Notes: a model not told the origin generated them from the letters alone. A stretch of 64,000 bases of DNA from Companilactobacillus bobalius (GCF_009764355.1 NZ_LNUA01000033.1:62001-126000); one strand, 5' to 3'. Positions 16,312 through 26,042 are shown, numbered from the stretch's first letter. Numbers and translations: made by a program.

Positions 16312-16923
16312 TTAACTCCAGATATCGAGTTTTTCATTCTTATAAAAATAATCGTGATCATGCTGCCCAATCGGCCTCAATACTTTGCATGGTGTCCCCA
16401 CTGCTACAACATTGGCCGGCAAATCTTTCGTGACCACACTACCTGCACCAACTACGGTATTATCACCAATCGTCACACCAGGTAGGACCGTCACATTTGC
16501 ACCTAACCAAGCATTCTTACCAATATAGACAGATTTATTAAATTGATAATGCTTCTCTGATCGTAAAGGTGGATAAACTGGATGCCCTGCCGTTGCAATT
16601 GTCGCATTAGGACCAAACATTGTATTATCTCCCACAAAAATATCCCCATCATCAACTAACGTCAAATTGAAATTAGCATAAACGCCATTGCCAAAGTGAA
16701 CATGTTGCCCACCCCAATTAGCGTAAAATGGAATTTCAATCATACAATCTGTCCCCATTTCCGCAAACATCTCTTTTAACAACTGCGTACGACCTTTGAA
16801 ATCACTTCTCTTTAAAGCATTGTAAGCATCATTTTTTTCTTGAGCAATAATTTGTTGCTGCATTAACTCTGGTTCATCTGGATTATAAACTTTCCCTCGT
16901 TGCATACGTTCTATATTTGTCAT
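16312..16923 (-). CDS. Maltose/galactoside O-acetyltransferase-like protein (LbH fold)
   Basis: 203 residues of the LacA/Maa/NodL family, which transfer acetyl from acetyl-CoA to sugars. It has the N-terminal Mac domain (MQRGKVYNPDEPEL) and hexapeptide repeats forming a left-handed beta helix. The catalytic His lies in ATAGHPVYPPLRS. The C-terminal hexapeptides read IGDNTVVGAGSVVTKD. A cre-like site lies 17 bp upstream of the start codon. Confidence 0.92.
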   Translation of the reverse strand: MTNIERMQRGKVYNPDEPELMQQQIIAQEKNDAYNALKRSDFKGRTQLLKEMFAEMGTDCMIEIPFYANWGGQHVHFGNGVYANFNLTLVDDGDIFVGDNTMFGPNATIATAGHPVYPPLRSEKHYQFNKSVYIGKNAWLGANVTVLPGVTIGDNTVVGAGSVVTKDLPANVVAVGTPCKVLRPIGQHDHDYFYKNEKLDIWS

Positions 16924-16939
16924 TTTATCTCCTCTTATT

Positions 16940-16953
16940 TGTAAGCGATTACT
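16940..16953. promoter_or_regulatory. Candidate CcpA cre site upstream of sugar acetyltransferase
   Basis: TGTAAGCGATTACT is nearly palindromic and fits the cre pattern, just upstream of the minus-strand acetyltransferase start. Catabolite control of a sugar-modifying enzyme would be reasonable. Confidence 0.5.
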
Positions 16954-16963
16954 GTGATTATAA

Positions 16964-16993
16964 CAAAAAAAGACTTCATATTTTATGAAGCCT
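16964..16993 (-). terminator. Terminator overlapping the MFS stop codon
   Basis: GGCTTCATA pairs with TATGAAGTC, followed by seven T on the minus strand. The stop codon of the MFS gene lies in the hairpin, so termination is built into the end of the gene. Confidence 0.75.
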
Positions 16994-18455
16994 TGCGATT
17001 CAAATGTTCACGTCTGAAGAGATACAACAGAATAATGATAACTAAGATAATCAAAATGAGTGCTGTTAGCATAATACTGTGAATTCCTTGAAAAAAGATT
17101 TGTCTCATTTCAGGAATCAAATGTTGTGGTAAGTATTTGGCATCAGCAGCATTACTCAACTTGTTCATCATTGCCATTGTAATACTACCGTGACTTTCTC
17201 TAACTCCACGCATCAAAGCAATATTCAAAATAACTCCATAGATTGAAGACATGAAAGTTTGGCTCAAGATTCTAACTAAATAGGCAAATGACGTTGAGAT
17301 TGGTACATCTCGTGGTTCAACATCAAATTGAACAGCAATCAATAAAGCATTGAAACAAATACCTACACCAAATCCTTCAAAAACGCCCATGATCAATAGA
17401 AAAGTATAACTGGCAGTTTGTTTTGCAAAATACAATCCAGCAAACGAGATCAAGAAAGCAATTGCCCCGATACCTATGATCGAATAACGACTAATTTTTC
17501 GCTGAATCAGAGGTTCTAACTCGGAACCAATGAAGTTAGCGATTGCTCCGGGAATCTGCGTCATACCACCTATTAGAGCGCTCAAGCCCATAATTCCTTG
17601 TGCCCACATTGGAATATAGATATTGAAGGCTACGAACGATCCCCACAATAAAGCAAACAAAATCAAATCGATTACTAGTTTCTCATTTTTAAACAAGCGA
17701 TTAGGTACGATAGGATCGTCAACCCGATTCTCAACTCGTGACATCCACAATATCAATAGTAGTCCCACGATGATAAACCCTAGTGTGACAAAGATTGAGG
17801 AAACACCTAACAATTGAATACCTACTAAGATTGAAGATAATCCTAAAACCATCAAGATGGCCCCATGATAATCAACTTTAGCATGATTGAGCTTCTCTTT
17901 GATTTTAAAGAAGAAAGCGATAATGATGATAGAAAGCAATGCCAAAGGTAAGTTAATATAGAACACCCAATGCCAGCTGAAGGTATCAACGATCCAACCA
18001 CCAATTAAAGGACCAATAATTGATGTTCCACTGAAACCAGCCGAGGCAATTCCGATAACTTGCGAACGACGTTTAATATTCTTAAAAATTTGTGAATAGA
18101 TAATGAAAGGAATCGTGTTCATCCCTCCGGCACCAATTCCCATAATACTTCTAGCGGTAATGAACCAAATAATATTAGGAGCTAATCCTTGGAATAGCGC
18201 TCCGATCATGAAGACAATCGTTGCTGTGATGTAAGCAACTTTGTTTCCACGTTTCTCACCAAATTTACTCCATAACGGTGTCGAAACGGCCATCCCCAAA
18301 AGGAAAATAGCAACGATCCAGCCCATATATTGAATACCATGCAAATCACTAATAATTGCTGGCAAGGCGGTATTAATAATAGTTGCGTCGAGTCCAGCCA
18401 TCATGTTCGACAAAACTAATGCGAACGTAACCAGAATTTTTCTATTCCTACTCAT
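16983..18455 (-). CDS. MFS drug exporter, DHA2 (14-TM) type
   Basis: 490-residue proton-coupled efflux pump of the EmrB/QacA type with about 14 membrane helices. Family marks are MAGLDATIINTALPAI (motif D1/C region), LWSKFGEKRGNK (motif A) and GFSGTSIIGPLIGG (motif C). I placed the start at ATG 18455, just after AAGGA; a reading frame extending to 18512 adds residues without a ribosome site. The substrate is unknown. The nearby TetR gene is a candidate regulator. Confidence 0.85.
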   Translation of the reverse strand: MSRNRKILVTFALVLSNMMAGLDATIINTALPAIISDLHGIQYMGWIVAIFLLGMAVSTPLWSKFGEKRGNKVAYITATIVFMIGALFQGLAPNIIWFITARSIMGIGAGGMNTIPFIIYSQIFKNIKRRSQVIGIASAGFSGTSIIGPLIGGWIVDTFSWHWVFYINLPLALLSIIIIAFFFKIKEKLNHAKVDYHGAILMVLGLSSILVGIQLLGVSSIFVTLGFIIVGLLLILWMSRVENRVDDPIVPNRLFKNEKLVIDLILFALLWGSFVAFNIYIPMWAQGIMGLSALIGGMTQIPGAIANFIGSELEPLIQRKISRYSIIGIGAIAFLISFAGLYFAKQTASYTFLLIMGVFEGFGVGICFNALLIAVQFDVEPRDVPISTSFAYLVRILSQTFMSSIYGVILNIALMRGVRESHGSITMAMMNKLSNAADAKYLPQHLIPEMRQIFFQGIHSIMLTALILIILVIIILLYLFRREHLNRKAS

Positions 18456-18610
18456 ATCCTTACTTCTTTCCCCTACAAATTCCATAAAAAATAAGACCCA
18501 CACAGAGTGCAATGTCTTATTTCTACAGCGTATAAATATGATATTTACTGAAAATAATTATCTATCTTTCAATTATAGACTTAATCATTTAAACGTACAA
18601 ATTGTAATGG

Positions 18611-18638
18611 TATAATTTTAAAAAGAACGTATGTTTGT
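18611..18638 (+). promoter_or_regulatory. Promoter -10 and LexA (SOS) box of the Y-family polymerase
   Basis: TATAAT at 18611-18616 is followed at 18625 by GAACGTATGTTTG, which fits the Gram-positive LexA/DinR box CGAAC-RNRY-GTTYG in all but its first base. The box covers the expected transcription start, ideal for repression, and lies 25 bp before the start codon. Confidence 0.8.
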
Positions 18639-18662
18639 ACATTTTTAAAAAGGAGTTTAGCA

Positions 18663-20186
18663 ATGACTAAAGAAAGAACTTATATGGCAATCGATTTGAA
18701 ATCTTTCTATGCTTCGGTCGAATGCATCGCACATGATTTAAATCCTTTAAATGATAATCTAGTCGTTGCTGACAACTCACGAACTGACAAAACTATCTGC
18801 TTAGCAGTCTCTCCAGCACTCAAGAAGTTTGGTGTACCAGGACGTCCTAGACTATTTCAAGTTGAAAGAATCGTCTACAAGCTAAACCGGGAAAAGATGA
18901 ATAGTGCTCCCCATCACCGTTTAACCAGATATTCTTCCATCGACCGCCAACACTTATTGAAATCACCAACCCTCAAAATTGGCTATAAAGTAGTTAAACC
19001 GAGAATGAACTTTTACATGTATAAAAGTGCTGAAATTTACGGTATTTATTTACGTTTTATCGAGGCCAAAAATATTCACGTCTACTCAATCGATGAAGTT
19101 CTAATGGACGTTACTGATTATTTAGAAAAACATAATATTACCGCTCACACTTTAGCCAAAACTATTATCCAGCAGATTCAAGCTGAAACTGGTATCACGG
19201 CTACAGCCGGCATCGGAACTAATCTCTATTTAGCTAAAGTAGCGATGGATATCGTTGCTAAACACATCCCTGCTGATCAAGATGGCGTCCGGATTGCACA
19301 AATGAATGAACATCAATATCGTCAATTACTTTGGGCTCATCAACCTCTAACTGATTTTTGGCGTATTGGTCGTGGCTACTCTAAGCGTCTAGAGAAACTA
19401 GGCTTGAACACAATGGGAGATATTGCCTGCTGCTCTTTAGGAAGCTTGTCCGACGATATGAATGAAGAAATTCTCTATCATGAATTTGGAAAGAACGCTG
19501 AACTATTGATTGATCATGCTTGGGGGCATGAAACGGCTACACTTGCCGATATTAAAAACTATCGGTCTGACAATCACGGACTCTATTCCAGTCAAGTTCT
19601 AATGAAACCAACCTCTTATGATGATGGCTTAAAAATTGTTCGTGGCATGAGCGATAATCTAGCTCTCGATTTGGTTCAAAAGAAGTTAGTAACTAATTGT
19701 ATTGGTCTAATCGTTGACTACGATATTAAAAGTTTGCAGATCGACAACAGCTTTAATGGCGAATTAGTTGATGATTACTATGGTCGCAAAACTCCTAAAC
19801 CGGATCACAATCACGTTAAAATGTCTGCCTTCACCTCTTCATCTAACGAGCTACGACAGACTTTCAAAAAACTTTATGAAGACAATATCAACAGTAAATT
19901 GTTAATTCGACGTGTCACCCTCACCGCCAATAATTTAACTGACGAAAAATTAGCCCAGCAACAAATAACTTTTAAACAGACTGATTTATTTTCCAATACA
20001 TCACAGGAAATTATCCAGGATCAACATTCTCAAATTGAACGTAATCGTGATCGTAAAATTCAGGAAACTATTCTCGATTTACAAAGGAAATTTGGCAGTC
20101 GCAACATTGTCTTGAAAGCTTCCGATTTAGTAGAAGGTTCAACTACGATTGAAAGAAACAATCAGATTGGTGGTCATCACGCATAA
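18663..20186 (+). CDS. Y-family DNA polymerase (UmuC-like)
   Basis: A 507-residue translesion polymerase. The metal-binding carboxylates are Asp11 (AIDLKSFYASVE) and Asp144-Glu145 (YSIDEVLMDV). Thumb and little-finger regions follow, with no beta-clamp motif that I could pin down. The ATG follows AAAGGAG. The stop overlaps the start of the next gene (TAATG), so the two form an SOS operon behind a LexA box. Chromosomal and plasmid versions of this pair are common in lactobacilli. Confidence 0.93.
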   Translation: MTKERTYMAIDLKSFYASVECIAHDLNPLNDNLVVADNSRTDKTICLAVSPALKKFGVPGRPRLFQVERIVYKLNREKMNSAPHHRLTRYSSIDRQHLLKSPTLKIGYKVVKPRMNFYMYKSAEIYGIYLRFIEAKNIHVYSIDEVLMDVTDYLEKHNITAHTLAKTIIQQIQAETGITATAGIGTNLYLAKVAMDIVAKHIPADQDGVRIAQMNEHQYRQLLWAHQPLTDFWRIGRGYSKRLEKLGLNTMGDIACCSLGSLSDDMNEEILYHEFGKNAELLIDHAWGHETATLADIKNYRSDNHGLYSSQVLMKPTSYDDGLKIVRGMSDNLALDLVQKKLVTNCIGLIVDYDIKSLQIDNSFNGELVDDYYGRKTPKPDHNHVKMSAFTSSSNELRQTFKKLYEDNINSKLLIRRVTLTANNLTDEKLAQQQITFKQTDLFSNTSQEIIQDQHSQIERNRDRKIQETILDLQRKFGSRNIVLKASDLVEGSTTIERNNQIGGHHA

Positions 20187-20605
20187 TGGACGAAAAGAAA
20201 TTAATTGAACAACAAATATTTAATGACACCTCTGCATATCAAGACATTATGGACTTACCCTACACTTCTTCTAAACGTCATTTACCAATGGAACAAATCG
20301 ATCGTGCTGCGCAATTCGCCCCTTTTGGAGCCTTAGAAGGTTTCAGTAGTCTCATTAAAGATAAAACTAAAGATTATACTCGAAAAAAGTATTCCACAGC
20401 GGCTGAGGAAAAATGCATTACACAACAATTAAACTATTTAGAAACACACCCTTTAAAAGTGGATGTGAATTACTTCAACGACAAGTCCGGTTATTACGAA
20501 CATCTCAAAGGATATCTTAAAAAGATTGAACCACAAAAAGGACGAGTAACTTTCGATGAAACTTCTATTGTCATCGTCAATATTCGTGCCATTAAATTAG
20601 TGTAG
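20186..20605 (+). CDS. YolD-like accessory protein of the Y-family polymerase
   Basis: 139 residues. The motif DRAAQFAPFGAL at 39-50 marks the YolD-like family typically coded directly after UmuC-type polymerases in Firmicutes. It is translationally coupled to the polymerase. Its role is not well defined in the family; by position it probably modulates the polymerase, as UmuD does in enterobacteria (inference). Confidence 0.75.
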   Translation: MDEKKLIEQQIFNDTSAYQDIMDLPYTSSKRHLPMEQIDRAAQFAPFGALEGFSSLIKDKTKDYTRKKYSTAAEEKCITQQLNYLETHPLKVDVNYFNDKSGYYEHLKGYLKKIEPQKGRVTFDETSIVIVNIRAIKLV

Positions 20606-20610
20606 TAAAA

Positions 20611-20641
20611 AGCCTCGACTATTACAATCGAGACTTTTTTT
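20611..20641. terminator. Terminator of the SOS operon
   Basis: AGCCTCGA pairs with TCGAGACT followed by seven T; A-residues on the left make it usable for the convergent SDR gene. Confidence 0.8.
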
Positions 20642-20644
20642 ACT

Positions 20645-21373
20645 CTATGAATCTTGACGTGTGGCCGCAATATCGACTTCACGAATATTAACTTCTTGAG
20701 GCATATCATACATAAACTTGACCGTTTCAGCAACGCGCTTAGGATCAAGCACTACGCCGCCCATAGTTTCTTCCCAAGCAGCATAATCCCTCAATGCTGA
20801 TTTACTTGTCACATGCGTTAACAATTCTGTTTCGGCAGCACCCGGAGCCACCATCATGATACGAACATTTTTAGCAGAATTTTCTTCACGAACAGTTTCA
20901 GACAATCCATGAACACCAAACTTAGAAGCCACATAAGCAGCATGATTAACAAATGTTTTCTTACCAGCAATTGATGACATATTTAAAATTGTCCCGTGTT
21001 CACGTTCACACATATCATTTAAAACAATTTGCGTACCGTTCAAAACACCCATAACATTGGTATCCAACATCGTTTGCCATTCTTGTGGATTTTGATTCTG
21101 AACATTTCCTAACAGCATAACACCGGCATTATTAACCAAAAGGTCAGTTTTACCATATTTAGTTTCAGCCTTGCGAATAGCCTTTTCAAATTGCTTATAA
21201 TCAGTAACATCAACCGAATCAAGCATGACATTTTCCATACCTGTAGCTACCTCTTGAAGTTTTTCCATCCTACGTCCTAACAGTAGCAATGGAAATCCAT
21301 CAGCATTAAAAATTTTAGCAATTTCAGCACCAAAACCTGAACTTGCACCTGTTATTACAACTAATTTTTTCAT
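20645..21373 (-). CDS. Short-chain dehydrogenase/reductase
   Basis: A 242-residue classical SDR. The cofactor loop is TGASSGFGAEIAK near residues 8-20, the NNAGV motif is present, the catalytic Ser lies in MSSIAGKK, and Tyr/Lys in YVASKFG. An Arg after beta-2 (GRRMEKL) suggests NADPH. It is divergent from an HxlR regulator with about 120 bp between them; in this arrangement the regulator usually controls the oxidoreductase. Confidence 0.92.
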   Translation of the reverse strand: MKKLVVITGASSGFGAEIAKIFNADGFPLLLLGRRMEKLQEVATGMENVMLDSVDVTDYKQFEKAIRKAETKYGKTDLLVNNAGVMLLGNVQNQNPQEWQTMLDTNVMGVLNGTQIVLNDMCEREHGTILNMSSIAGKKTFVNHAAYVASKFGVHGLSETVREENSAKNVRIMMVAPGAAETELLTHVTSKSALRDYAAWEETMGGVVLDPKRVAETVKFMYDMPQEVNIREVDIAATRQDS

Positions 21374-21492
21374 ATTTATATCCTCAATACTTAAAAAGAT
21401 TTTTTCAACGCTTTAAAGTATAATGGCAGGTATTATGAACAACAAGTACGCACTTTCAGGTTACTAGCTGTGGAAAACTAAGAGGAAAACTT

Positions 21493-21834
21493 ATGGCAAA
21501 ATATTTAAACGAGTTTGATGCCACCATGCAAATGATTCAAGGAAAATGGAAAATCATCATTCTCTATGAATTAGCCGAAACTGGTCAGGGTCGCTTTGGT
21601 GAATTACAACGACATATTCAAAATGTTTCACATAAAACATTGGCCAATCAACTACGTGAATTAGAAGCTGACGGGCTTATTATCAGACACGACTTTGAAA
21701 CTGCTGAACCACATGTTGAATATCGACTAAGTGAAAATGGAAAATCTTTGATTCCTATCTTGGATGCCATCTGTACTTGGGGTGATACTCATGTTAATCA
21801 CAATTTAATTGAACGTTCCCTGTGTGACGAGTAA
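21493..21834 (+). CDS. HxlR-family transcriptional regulator
   Basis: 113-residue winged-helix protein (MIQGKWKIIILYELAETG, RFGELQRHIQNVSHKTLANQLRELEADGLI). It lacks the N-terminal cysteine that makes HypR-type members redox sensors; its only cysteines are C-terminal. It probably regulates the divergent SDR gene. Confidence 0.9.
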   Translation: MAKYLNEFDATMQMIQGKWKIIILYELAETGQGRFGELQRHIQNVSHKTLANQLRELEADGLIIRHDFETAEPHVEYRLSENGKSLIPILDAICTWGDTHVNHNLIERSLCDE

Positions 21835-21869
21835 AAAATCCTCAACCAAATCGGTTGAGGATTTTTTTA
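21834..21869. terminator. Bidirectional terminator between HxlR and ABC genes
   Basis: AAATCCTCAACC pairs with GGTTGAGGATTT, with A- and T-runs on both sides. Confidence 0.85.
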
Positions 21870-22544
21870 TTCTTTTTTCTGTTCTGTTAAGGTACCGTCT
21901 CGCATAACAAATACCCGATCCGTCGGTGTTAACAAACGTGTATCATGGGTAATCATAATCACACCACGATGATATTCATGAGCAATTTTGGCTAATAAGC
22001 TTACCACTTGGTTGGCTCTTTCTGAATCCAAACTAGCTGTTGGTTCATCCGCTAAAATCACGTCAGGATTATTATATAAAGCTCTGGCAATTGCGGCACG
22101 TTGGCGTTCACCACCAGATAAGTTACTAGGATAATTGGTCGCTACATCAGTCAGGTCCAACATCTTCAATAGATCGGCTTGATTCATTTTTTCCTTATTA
22201 TCCGGAGTAAACTTATCAACTAATTTGAATTGTTCTTTAACTGTCAAAAACGGAATCAAGTTGGATGCCTGTAAGATGAAGCCAAATTTATTAAACCGTA
22301 AATCTGTTTTTTTCTTGGCACTTAACTTAGTAACATCTTTTCCACCGACATAGATTTCACCAGAGGTTGGTGTTTGTAATAGTCCTAAAATGGTCAATAA
22401 CGTCGTTTTACCTGAACCAGATGGTCCAATAATAGCGTTGAACTCACCTTCATCGAGGGTAAAATTAGTTTTATGTAATGCTTCGACTAAAGTTCGACCT
22501 GAACCGTATTGTTTAACTACATCTTTAACTTCAATTAAATGCAT
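21867..22544 (-). CDS. ABC transporter ATP-binding protein (HrtA/MacB-like)
   Basis: A 225-residue ATPase: Walker A GPSGSGKTT, Q-loop ILQASNL, signature LSGGERQR, Walker B VILADEPTASLDS, H-loop ITHD. Of the ABC3/MacB type that pairs with FtsX-like permeases. It lies 4 bp after its permease on the same strand. The pair resembles HrtAB, which exports excess haem in Gram-positives, but DevA/antimicrobial-peptide exporters look similar. Confidence 0.9.
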   Translation of the reverse strand: MHLIEVKDVVKQYGSGRTLVEALHKTNFTLDEGEFNAIIGPSGSGKTTLLTILGLLQTPTSGEIYVGGKDVTKLSAKKKTDLRFNKFGFILQASNLIPFLTVKEQFKLVDKFTPDNKEKMNQADLLKMLDLTDVATNYPSNLSGGERQRAAIARALYNNPDVILADEPTASLDSERANQVVSLLAKIAHEYHRGVIMITHDTRLLTPTDRVFVMRDGTLTEQKKE

Positions 22545-22548
22545 AAGT

Positions 22549-23607
22549 TTAACCCCCTTCGATAGCTGATAATGGATCGACTTTTAGAACTTTGCGCATT
22601 GATAAGGTTCCACCCAATAGCGCCATGATCATAATTGCCAAGGTCAATAAGCCATATGCCGGCCAATTACTGTAGAATGGTACTGTCTTCGGTAATCCCA
22701 ATTGAGTTGCCGCAATTGCCACTAGAGCTAAGCCAGCCCCAAGTGCCGTTAAAATCAAAATCTGATAGAATAACGCCGCTATGATTCTGGCTGTTCTGAT
22801 TCCTTGAGCTCTCATGACACCGTAAAGACTGATCTTTTGAATCGTTATGATGTACATGAAAATTCCAATGATCAAGAAAGTAATGATAATCATTGCTCCT
22901 ATCATAAAGGCAAAGACCATGATTTGGGCCGTATACCCTGGAATATGATTGATCAAATCAGGAATCGTAATTTGTGACAATCCAGATTTTTTGATTTTAG
23001 TCTTATCACGGACAACCAAAGCACTGATATTCTTTGCTTGATCTGATCCATATTTCAAAGTCCTAAAGGTATTCATATTGGTAAAGATAATCGGTACTGT
23101 GAAGAAACTGTTATCCTCAGTCAACCCAACAACTTTGTAGAGATCCTTACTACCATTGATCTTTACCTCTGAATTGAGCTTAATATTGTCATTACCTAGT
23201 TTCGAATCAGCAATGACTTCTTTACCATTCTTCGGCATCCGACCAGCTATCAACTTAGGGCTAATAAAACTATTCCAGTTTACACCGAAAATATTGGTAT
23301 TGATCTTTTTGTCTGAATTTTTGAGCTTTGTAACAACAGTCATCTGACCAAGTGGTACCACATCCTTACTCTCATATTCCTTATAAGATCCTTCAGGAAT
23401 ATTTGATACTGTCAAACTCTTATTAGAATAGCTGGAAACGACTACTGATTCAGCATTCCATTGATCTACTGCCGTTCTATTTCCCCTTGCCAAACCTACA
23501 GCTAAACTAGTTAGGAAAAAAACCATATAACTGATCAGAAAGACTGTGAAAACAACTAAGAAATATCTTGTTTTATTGTGAAGAATTTCCTTTATCGCTA
23601 AAAACAT
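22549..23607 (-). CDS. FtsX-like ABC permease (HrtB-like)
   Basis: 352 residues with four membrane segments: one N-terminal (about 14-38), then an extracytoplasmic domain of about 200 residues, then three clustered C-terminal helices. The opening MFLAIKEILHNKTRYFLVV and the topology resemble HrtB of staphylococci. It is first gene of the two-gene operon. No two-component system adjoins it, unlike many hrt or bce loci. Confidence 0.8.
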   Translation of the reverse strand: MFLAIKEILHNKTRYFLVVFTVFLISYMVFFLTSLAVGLARGNRTAVDQWNAESVVVSSYSNKSLTVSNIPEGSYKEYESKDVVPLGQMTVVTKLKNSDKKINTNIFGVNWNSFISPKLIAGRMPKNGKEVIADSKLGNDNIKLNSEVKINGSKDLYKVVGLTEDNSFFTVPIIFTNMNTFRTLKYGSDQAKNISALVVRDKTKIKKSGLSQITIPDLINHIPGYTAQIMVFAFMIGAMIIITFLIIGIFMYIITIQKISLYGVMRAQGIRTARIIAALFYQILILTALGAGLALVAIAATQLGLPKTVPFYSNWPAYGLLTLAIMIMALLGGTLSMRKVLKVDPLSAIEGG

Positions 23608-23825
23608 ATTCTCACCACCATTTCACTTAATTAACGTTTGATAAACGAAATTGCAATATAAATATATCCCATCTATTTATAGAACTACGTTGAAGCAAGC
23701 CTACCACTACAAGTTTTTTAACACAATTTATTTAATTTGTAAATAAAACAACTTATTTGCCTTAAAACATGCCTCTATATTAGAATTATTAGTTAAAGCA
23801 CTTCCATTAGAAAGGTAATTAGACA

Positions 23826-23972
23826 ATGAGTAAACCAGAGAAGAAGCTTTCTGTTTCAAAATTAAGTGAACAATCACAAAAAAAGTTAGAAGAAATTCGT
23901 CAAAAACATCACCTAAAATCCTTAGATGAAGCAGTTGAATACATGTTGGATTTCACAAAGGAAAAGAAATAG
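23826..23972 (+). CDS. Small 48-residue ribbon-helix-helix-like protein
   Basis: A short gene starting at ATG 23826 behind AGAAAGG and ending directly at a terminator. The product is highly charged, with a KKLSVSKLSEQSQKKLEEI start followed by a helix LKSLDEAVEYML. The beta-helix-helix pattern resembles CopG/Arc-type DNA-binding proteins, though it lacks the usual partner toxin. I do not recognise a specific family. Confidence 0.6.
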   Translation: MSKPEKKLSVSKLSEQSQKKLEEIRQKHHLKSLDEAVEYMLDFTKEKK

Positions 23973-24000
23973 ACCTCACAGTTGTGAGATCTATTTTTTT
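23971..24000. terminator. Terminator between the small gene and glutathione peroxidase
   Basis: AGACCTCACA pairs with TGTGAGATCT followed by seven T. The hairpin begins at the stop codon of the small gene and overlaps the 3' end of the convergent peroxidase gene. Confidence 0.8.
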
Positions 24001-24461
24001 AGAGCATCTATAATCAAGTTTTCCATTTTTTCAGGTTTTGTAATTGGTGCAAAACGTTTCAACAGGTTGCCCTCTTTATCAATCAAGAACTTAGTAAAGT
24101 TCCACTTAATTCGACCCTTCCCTGATTGATCTTTTAAATAAGTGAATAGTGGATCTTCATCCAGGCCATTCACAATTACTTTGCGAGTCATAGGGAAAGT
24201 CACTCCGTAATGCATCTGACAAAAATCGCTTGTCTCTTCATCACTATCAAGTTCTTGATGGAATTGATTAGAAGGCAGACCTAAAACTTCAAGACCTTGA
24301 GCTCGATACTTATTATAAAGTTTTTCAATGGATTCAAGTTGCGGTGCTAAGCCACATTTGCTTGCGGTATTAACGATTAACAGAACCTTACCTTGATAAT
24401 CTCTGAAATTAATAATCCCACCATTCATCTCAGTTTCCTTAAAATTATAAATTGGTTCCAT
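23991..24461 (-). CDS. Glutathione peroxidase family thiol peroxidase
   Basis: 156-residue thioredoxin-fold peroxidase. The peroxidatic Cys36 replaces selenocysteine in NTASKCGL; the family motif LGLPSNQF and the catalytic Trp-Asn WNFTKFL are present. Such bacterial enzymes usually reduce peroxides with thioredoxin. I place the start at ATG 24461 after AAAGGCGG; an upstream extension to 24494 has no role in the fold. Confidence 0.92.
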   Translation of the reverse strand: MEPIYNFKETEMNGGIINFRDYQGKVLLIVNTASKCGLAPQLESIEKLYNKYRAQGLEVLGLPSNQFHQELDSDEETSDFCQMHYGVTFPMTRKVIVNGLDEDPLFTYLKDQSGKGRIKWNFTKFLIDKEGNLLKRFAPITKPEKMENLIIDALKK

Positions 24462-24594
24462 TGCCCTACCGCCTTTCTTACTCTCTATTTTCACTACATT
24501 ATACTAGAAAGGAAGCTAGTGAGACAAAGTTAGCAATTGATTTATTCGAATTGTTACTTTCGAGATTCTTTTGTAATAATGATTTCTAACTTAG

Positions 24595-26016
24595 TTATCG
24601 GTATTTTCTTGTAACGGCGTTATGCTTATCAATTCGATGAATCATATAAACTAAAACAATTGCAATAATTAGCAATACTAATGCTGTTAAATAAGCAAAA
24701 TGCATACCACTTAAAAACCAATTTGGATGAGCCGTTGGATAATAAGCTATCTGCTTATTAGCTTTCAAACTCATACCATAATAAAGGCTAGTCGTCGCCA
24801 TACTGACGCCAATACCCATACCAAGATTTCTAAATAAGGCGGCTAAACTACCAGCAATTCCCTGATAAGCCTGAGGTGCATACCCCATAATCATTGGATT
24901 ATTTTGAAACCCACCGTTACCAATTCCAAGAAATAGCAACATGAACGTAAAGACTATTAAGCTATCTGTTTTTGAAACCTGCATCAAAAATACAATAGGA
25001 ATAGCATAGATAAACAAGTTAACAATCGAGACACTAGCGGCGTTATATTTGTCCGTAAAATAACCGGCAATTGGTGCAGCAATTACGTTAGCAAATGGTA
25101 TTGCCATCATAATTAATCCAGTCAATGAAGTACTTAATGATCTAAAATTGGTTAAGTAAAACGGCATTATAACGTTGGCATAATACCCAATTGAAAAGAC
25201 TATCAAGGCACTAACTAGGCTCAAAGTTAAACGAGATATCTTAAAAATCTTGAAATTGATCAACGGTGATTTAATATGCTTCTCAGCATAGAAGAAACCA
25301 ATCCAGAATATCAAACTAACCATAAAGGTCAGTATAACGGCTCGATTGCCGAAACCAATATCCTGTCCCATAAAAATACTGACAAAGAAAGTGGCTATTG
25401 CAACGGCATAGGTTATTAGACCAATCCAATCGTAAGATACTTTTTTAACTCTACGATTCTCTCTAGGAAACATAAAACGACCATAGATATAAACAATAAT
25501 TCCAATTGGAATATTGATAATGAAAATCCAGTGCCAAGATAAAACACTTAGTACTAATCCGCCTAAACCAGGTCCTGAGATATTTCCTAATTGGGCAATG
25601 ATACTGTTGATACCATAGGCCCGGCCACGCTGACTCATTGGAAAAATCATTGCGATAATACCAATATTAGTTGCCATACTCATACTGGCTCCAAGTCCTT
25701 GAACAATTCGCCCAAATAACAATATGTATAACGATGGACTCATCGCACATATTAATGAACCAATCGTGAAGAAAATAGTCCCCGTTTGAAAAATTTTAAT
25801 GTATCCGATTTGATCAGCCATTCTTCCCCAGAACAACAATAGCATACAAATCATAATCAGATAGACTGACACAATCCATTCGGCCCGATTCATTGGTACA
25901 TGCAAATCTTTAGTTAAACTAGGTATCGCTACATTAACGATACTGGCATCAAGCAATTGCATGAACGACATAAAACTGGTCGCAAACAGTGTCAAAATAT
26001 TATGTTTGCTTTTCAT
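24595..26016 (-). CDS. MFS multidrug exporter, DHA2 type
   Basis: A 473-residue transporter with about 14 predicted helices, motif MQLLDASIVNVAIPSL and motif A-like LFWGRMADQIGYIK. It is only distantly similar to the pump at 16983 and lacks an adjacent TetR gene. Exporter of drugs or metabolites; substrate unknown. Confidence 0.88.
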   Translation of the reverse strand: MKSKHNILTLFATSFMSFMQLLDASIVNVAIPSLTKDLHVPMNRAEWIVSVYLIMICMLLLFWGRMADQIGYIKIFQTGTIFFTIGSLICAMSPSLYILLFGRIVQGLGASMSMATNIGIIAMIFPMSQRGRAYGINSIIAQLGNISGPGLGGLVLSVLSWHWIFIINIPIGIIVYIYGRFMFPRENRRVKKVSYDWIGLITYAVAIATFFVSIFMGQDIGFGNRAVILTFMVSLIFWIGFFYAEKHIKSPLINFKIFKISRLTLSLVSALIVFSIGYYANVIMPFYLTNFRSLSTSLTGLIMMAIPFANVIAAPIAGYFTDKYNAASVSIVNLFIYAIPIVFLMQVSKTDSLIVFTFMLLFLGIGNGGFQNNPMIMGYAPQAYQGIAGSLAALFRNLGMGIGVSMATTSLYYGMSLKANKQIAYYPTAHPNWFLSGMHFAYLTALVLLIIAIVLVYMIHRIDKHNAVTRKYR

Positions 26017-26042
26017 AATTAAGCCTCTCTCACTAAAAATAC

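Noticed and set aside
16312..18455. TetR, acetyltransferase and MFS as one operon
   Set aside because: A terminator at the MFS stop codon separates MFS from the acetyltransferase, so at most they share regulation.
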